A stretch of 16,446 nt of DNA, from the NCBI GenBank assembly GCA_009776395.1, contig WRNX01000017.1, positions 1 to 16,446 of the forward strand, read 5' to 3'. Below the pieces are notes generated by a model. It did not search any database, had not been told where the DNA came from, and worked only from the letters and a program-made list of their open reading frames with translations. Below are positions 14,265 to 16,446 of this stretch, one piece after another. Source of the DNA: Lentimicrobiaceae bacterium (lineage in GTDB: Bacteria > Bacteroidota > Bacteroidia > Bacteroidales > WCHB1-69). Position numbers and translations under genes: made by a program. The first letter of the stretch is position 1; each line of letters starts with the position of its first letter.

Positions 14265-15890
14265 ATGGAAAACATTGCCAAACAATTAAATGCTATCGGG
14301 ATTGCAAACCCATTAAAAATTTATCACAATTTGTCGTATCGAGAGTTGTATGAACATGAAACCAATCCGGAATTAACCGGTTATGAACGCGCCTATCACA
14401 CAAAATCAGGAGCATTATCGGTGGACACCGGAATATTCACCGGTCGCTCCCCAAAAGACAAATATGTAGTGGTGGATGAAGAAACCAAAAACAACGTTTG
14501 GTGGCACGATCCGGTAAAAAAATCACCGGACAATAAACCGCTTACCATTGATCAATGGAAAGAATTAAAGAAACTAAGTCAAGGACAATTAAGCAACAAA
14601 AATCTTTATGTAATGGATGGATTTTCCGGCGTAAATCCAGATACCAGAATGAAAGTTCGTTTTGTTACCGAAGTGGCTTGGCAAGCCCATTTTGTAAAGA
14701 ATATGTTCTTGCGCCCCTCCGAAGATGAATTAAAAGATTTTGTTCCCGATTTTATAGTGATGAACAGTTGTAAAGTAACCAATCCGAACTGGAAAGAATG
14801 GGGATTAAACAGCGAAGTATTTATCGCGTTTAATTTAACTGAAAGAATAGCGCTTATTGGAGGTTCCTGGTACGGCGGCGAAATGAAAAAAGGAATCTTC
14901 TCTGTAATGAATTACTTCCTCCCTTTAAAAGGGATTGCCTCAATGCACTGCTCTGCTAATCAGGGAAAAGATGGCGATACCGCTATTTTCTTCGGATTGT
15001 CAGGCACCGGAAAAACGACTCTTTCTGCCGATCCTAACCGCGCACTTATTGGCGATGATGAACATGGCTGGGACAACAACGGGATCTTCAACTTCGAGGG
15101 AGGTTGCTATGCTAAATGTATCAATTTAAGTGAAGAAAATGAACCCGATATCTATCGTGCCATCAAAAGAGATGCGCTGTTAGAGAATTTGGTAATTGAC
15201 GAAGATGGAAATATAGATTTCAACTCGCAGGCGAAAACAGAAAACACACGTGTTTCTTATCCTATTTATCATATTGATAATATTGTAAAACCCGAATCAA
15301 AAGGCACACACCCCAGCAAAGTAATATTCCTTACGGCTGATGCTTTCGGCGTTTTACCTCCTGTTTCCATTTTATCAAAAGATCAGGCAATGTATTATTT
15401 CCTAAGTGGATACACTGCGAAATTGGCAGGAACAGAGCGCGGTATTAAAGAACCTACCCCTACTTTCTCTTCCTGTTTCGGCGCCGCTTTTTTAATGTTA
15501 CATCCCACTAAATATGCCGAAGTGTTTGCCAAAAAAATAGAAGAACACAACTCAACCTGTTACTTGGTAAATACCGGCTGGATTGGCGGCGGTTTCAACA
15601 CCGGCGGAAAACGAATCTCTATCAAAGATACGCGCACCATCATCTCTGCCATTCTAAACGGAGAATTGATTGATTGCGAAAAAGAATTGGTGAAGCCATT
15701 CATGGTAAATATTCCAAAACATATTGATGGAGTAGAAGATAACGTATTAAATCCGGAAAACAGTTGGAAAGACAAAGATTCTTTCAAAGAAAATGTGAAC
15801 AAGGTAGCCGAATTTTTCGTTAAAAACTTTGAAAAATTCACCGATACTGATGAAGGAAAACGTTTAAGAGAGTTTGGACCAAAATTGTAA
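14265..15890 (+). CDS. pckA: Phosphoenolpyruvate carboxykinase (ATP)
   Basis: A cytosolic enzyme converting oxaloacetate + ATP to PEP + CO2 + ADP in gluconeogenesis. In many anaerobic Bacteroidota it runs in the reverse, CO2-fixing direction towards succinate; which direction applies here cannot be read from sequence. At 541 residues it has normal family length. Motifs in order are TGRSPKDKY (59-67, substrate Arg61), the P-loop GLSGTGKTT (244-252), the kinase-2/metal motif IGDDEHGWD (262-270), EPTPTFSSCFGAAF (396-409) and NTGWIGGGFNTGGKR (436-450) of the adenine/substrate pocket. This clearly marks the ATP-dependent, not the GTP-dependent, family. ATG 14265 gives the expected N-terminus. It is a single-gene unit between the lptD terminator and the degenerate region downstream. 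No terminator is obvious right after its stop. Confidence 0.98.
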   Translation: MENIAKQLNAIGIANPLKIYHNLSYRELYEHETNPELTGYERAYHTKSGALSVDTGIFTGRSPKDKYVVVDEETKNNVWWHDPVKKSPDNKPLTIDQWKELKKLSQGQLSNKNLYVMDGFSGVNPDTRMKVRFVTEVAWQAHFVKNMFLRPSEDELKDFVPDFIVMNSCKVTNPNWKEWGLNSEVFIAFNLTERIALIGGSWYGGEMKKGIFSVMNYFLPLKGIASMHCSANQGKDGDTAIFFGLSGTGKTTLSADPNRALIGDDEHGWDNNGIFNFEGGCYAKCINLSEENEPDIYRAIKRDALLENLVIDEDGNIDFNSQAKTENTRVSYPIYHIDNIVKPESKGTHPSKVIFLTADAFGVLPPVSILSKDQAMYYFLSGYTAKLAGTERGIKEPTPTFSSCFGAAFLMLHPTKYAEVFAKKIEEHNSTCYLVNTGWIGGGFNTGGKRISIKDTRTIISAILNGELIDCEKELVKPFMVNIPKHIDGVEDNVLNPENSWKDKDSFKENVNKVAEFFVKNFEKFTDTDEGKRLREFGPKL

Positions 15891-16015
15891 AAATTCTTTC
15901 ATATTGACATTCTGTGTTTTATTGGATTGATACTGTTTGATGCTTTGTTTATCCATGTGTTAGTTTTTAAATTATTTCAGAGGTCAGAAATTAGGAATTT
16001 TAAAATTATCAAAAC

Positions 16016-16196
16016 TTGAATAAGGAATTAACGGAAAAGTTGGAAACGAAAGAGCAATCTATTTCGCAACACCAAAACAAAATTAGCATTCATAATCAAA
16101 AAATAGCCGAACTTACTGCCAACATAAACCTCATTACAGTTGAATATGCTACCTCCAACGGTTGAGGATATTGAAGATGATGTAACCGTTTTGTAA
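16016..16196 (+). pseudogene. Coiled-coil protein fragment, probably decayed
   Basis: From TTG 16016 to TGA 16163-16165 a 49-residue Glu/Lys/Gln/Asn-rich peptide can be read (LNKELTEKLETKEQ...). It has roughly heptad-spaced Leu/Ile and looks like a coiled coil. It has no ATG or signal peptide. A different frame starting at ATG 16146 continues with an acidic tail (MLPPTVEDIEDDVTVL) to TAA 16194-16196, as if a frameshift had split one C-terminus. I read it as the leftover end of a larger gene. It could also be chance. Confidence 0.3.
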
Positions 16197-16234
16197 TATA
16201 AATTTCATAAAAACTACATTACTTTGAAACGGTT
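16184..16234. repeat. Inverted repeat upstream of the phosphate-binding protein gene
   Basis: AACCGTTT (16184-16191) is repeated inverted as AAACGGTT (16227-16234), a perfect 8-bp dyad with a 35-base spacer. It could be a weak hairpin at the end of the degenerate fragment or paired operator half-sites. No T-tract follows. Confidence 0.35.
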
Positions 16235-16301
16235 TGGTGATTATTACGTTGCTTTTTTGCAGTGCTAAAAAAAAAAAGTAAAAACCAAATCTTAATTTTT
16301 T

Positions 16302-16446
16302 ATGAAAAAGTTCACAAATTTAAAATCCCTTGTGGTAGGATTGGCGTTGTTTGCCCTCATCAATCCTTTTGCGAATGCGCAAATTGTGGTAAAAGGTTCT
16401 GACACCTGTTTGCCCGTTTCTCAACAAGAAGCCGAATCTTTTGGAA
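16302..16446 (+). CDS. PstS-like phosphate-binding protein, N-terminal part
   Basis: The 48 visible codons start at ATG 16302 and run off the edge. Residues 1-27 form a signal peptide (MKKFTNLKS, hydrophobic VVGLALFALI, ending NANAQ-like FANAQ). The mature start, VVKGSDTCLPVSQQEAESF, resembles the opening of PstS-type phosphate-binding proteins: first beta strand, G-S-D-T phosphate loop, then a helix with Q-x-x-A-E. The protein would deliver phosphate to the PstCAB ABC transporter from the periplasm. The rest of the gene and any pst neighbours are outside the window, so another substrate of the same fold is possible. Confidence 0.6.
   Translation, partial: MKKFTNLKSLVVGLALFALINPFANAQIVVKGSDTCLPVSQQEAESFG

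Larger units (their letters stand above)
15891..16301. other. Gene-poor gap between pckA and the phosphate-binding protein gene
   Basis: About 410 bases. It holds a coiled-coil-like fragment at 16016-16165, an inverted repeat AACCGTTT (16184-16191)/AAACGGTT (16227-16234) with a 35-base spacer, and a run of eleven A (16267-16277) shortly before the next gene. No tRNA, riboswitch or convincing promoter was recognised. The best -7 candidate, TTACTTTG at 16219-16226, has one mismatch and no -33 partner. Confidence 0.5.

Overview
The window is AT-rich and carries several hallmarks of the Bacteroidota. There are TAnnTTTG-type -7 promoter elements, a type IX secretion (T9SS) sorting domain, short-peptide lipoproteins, a Bacteroidota-style LptD, and a phosphotransferase fused to a RapZ C-terminal domain. 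The exact order is not certain. An anaerobic Bacteroidales-like lineage is plausible (ATP-type PEP carboxykinase, ResB-like protein), but this is inference.

Layout. Positions 1-6796 are read leftwards. At the left edge lies the 5' 955 codons of a large secreted protein with a legumain/caspase-like (clan CD) peptidase domain and a beta-helix-like region. It is preceded, 6 bases away, by a lipoprotein gene. Then come a 42-codon remnant of an outer-membrane protein and a compact block map-secY-rplO-rpmD (read in the order rpmD, rplO, secY, map). This is a middle slice of the ribosomal spc operon, with the usual flanking genes (rpsE before; infA, rpmJ, rpsM after) absent on both sides. Upstream of rpmD, a strong promoter, a rod-shaped foldable RNA of about 165 nt and a T-tract terminator together look like a 6S-type small RNA gene (or, less likely, an attenuating leader of the rpmD block).

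Rightwards from 7078 is an AmgK-like kinase/RapZ C-domain fusion. It converges, with a terminator shared by both stop codons, on a leftward group: amidase with SPOR domain, ResB-like membrane protein, secreted endonuclease I with T9SS tail. The amidase is divergent from lptD, with apparently overlapping promoters. lptD ends in a strong hairpin terminator and is followed by pckA under its own promoter. After about 410 bases holding only a decayed coiled-coil fragment, a PstS-like phosphate-binding protein gene runs off the right edge.

Functionally the window is mostly housekeeping: protein export (SecY), N-terminal Met removal (Map), ribosome (L15, L30), envelope biogenesis (amidase, LptD), gluconeogenesis (PckA). 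Secreted hydrolases (C13-like peptidase, endonuclease I) are interspersed. The most interesting items are the structured RNA in front of rpmD, the isolation of the rpmD-map block, and two places where dispersed-repeat-like DNA is read in frame as protein (the end of the C13-like protein and the L15 C-terminus).
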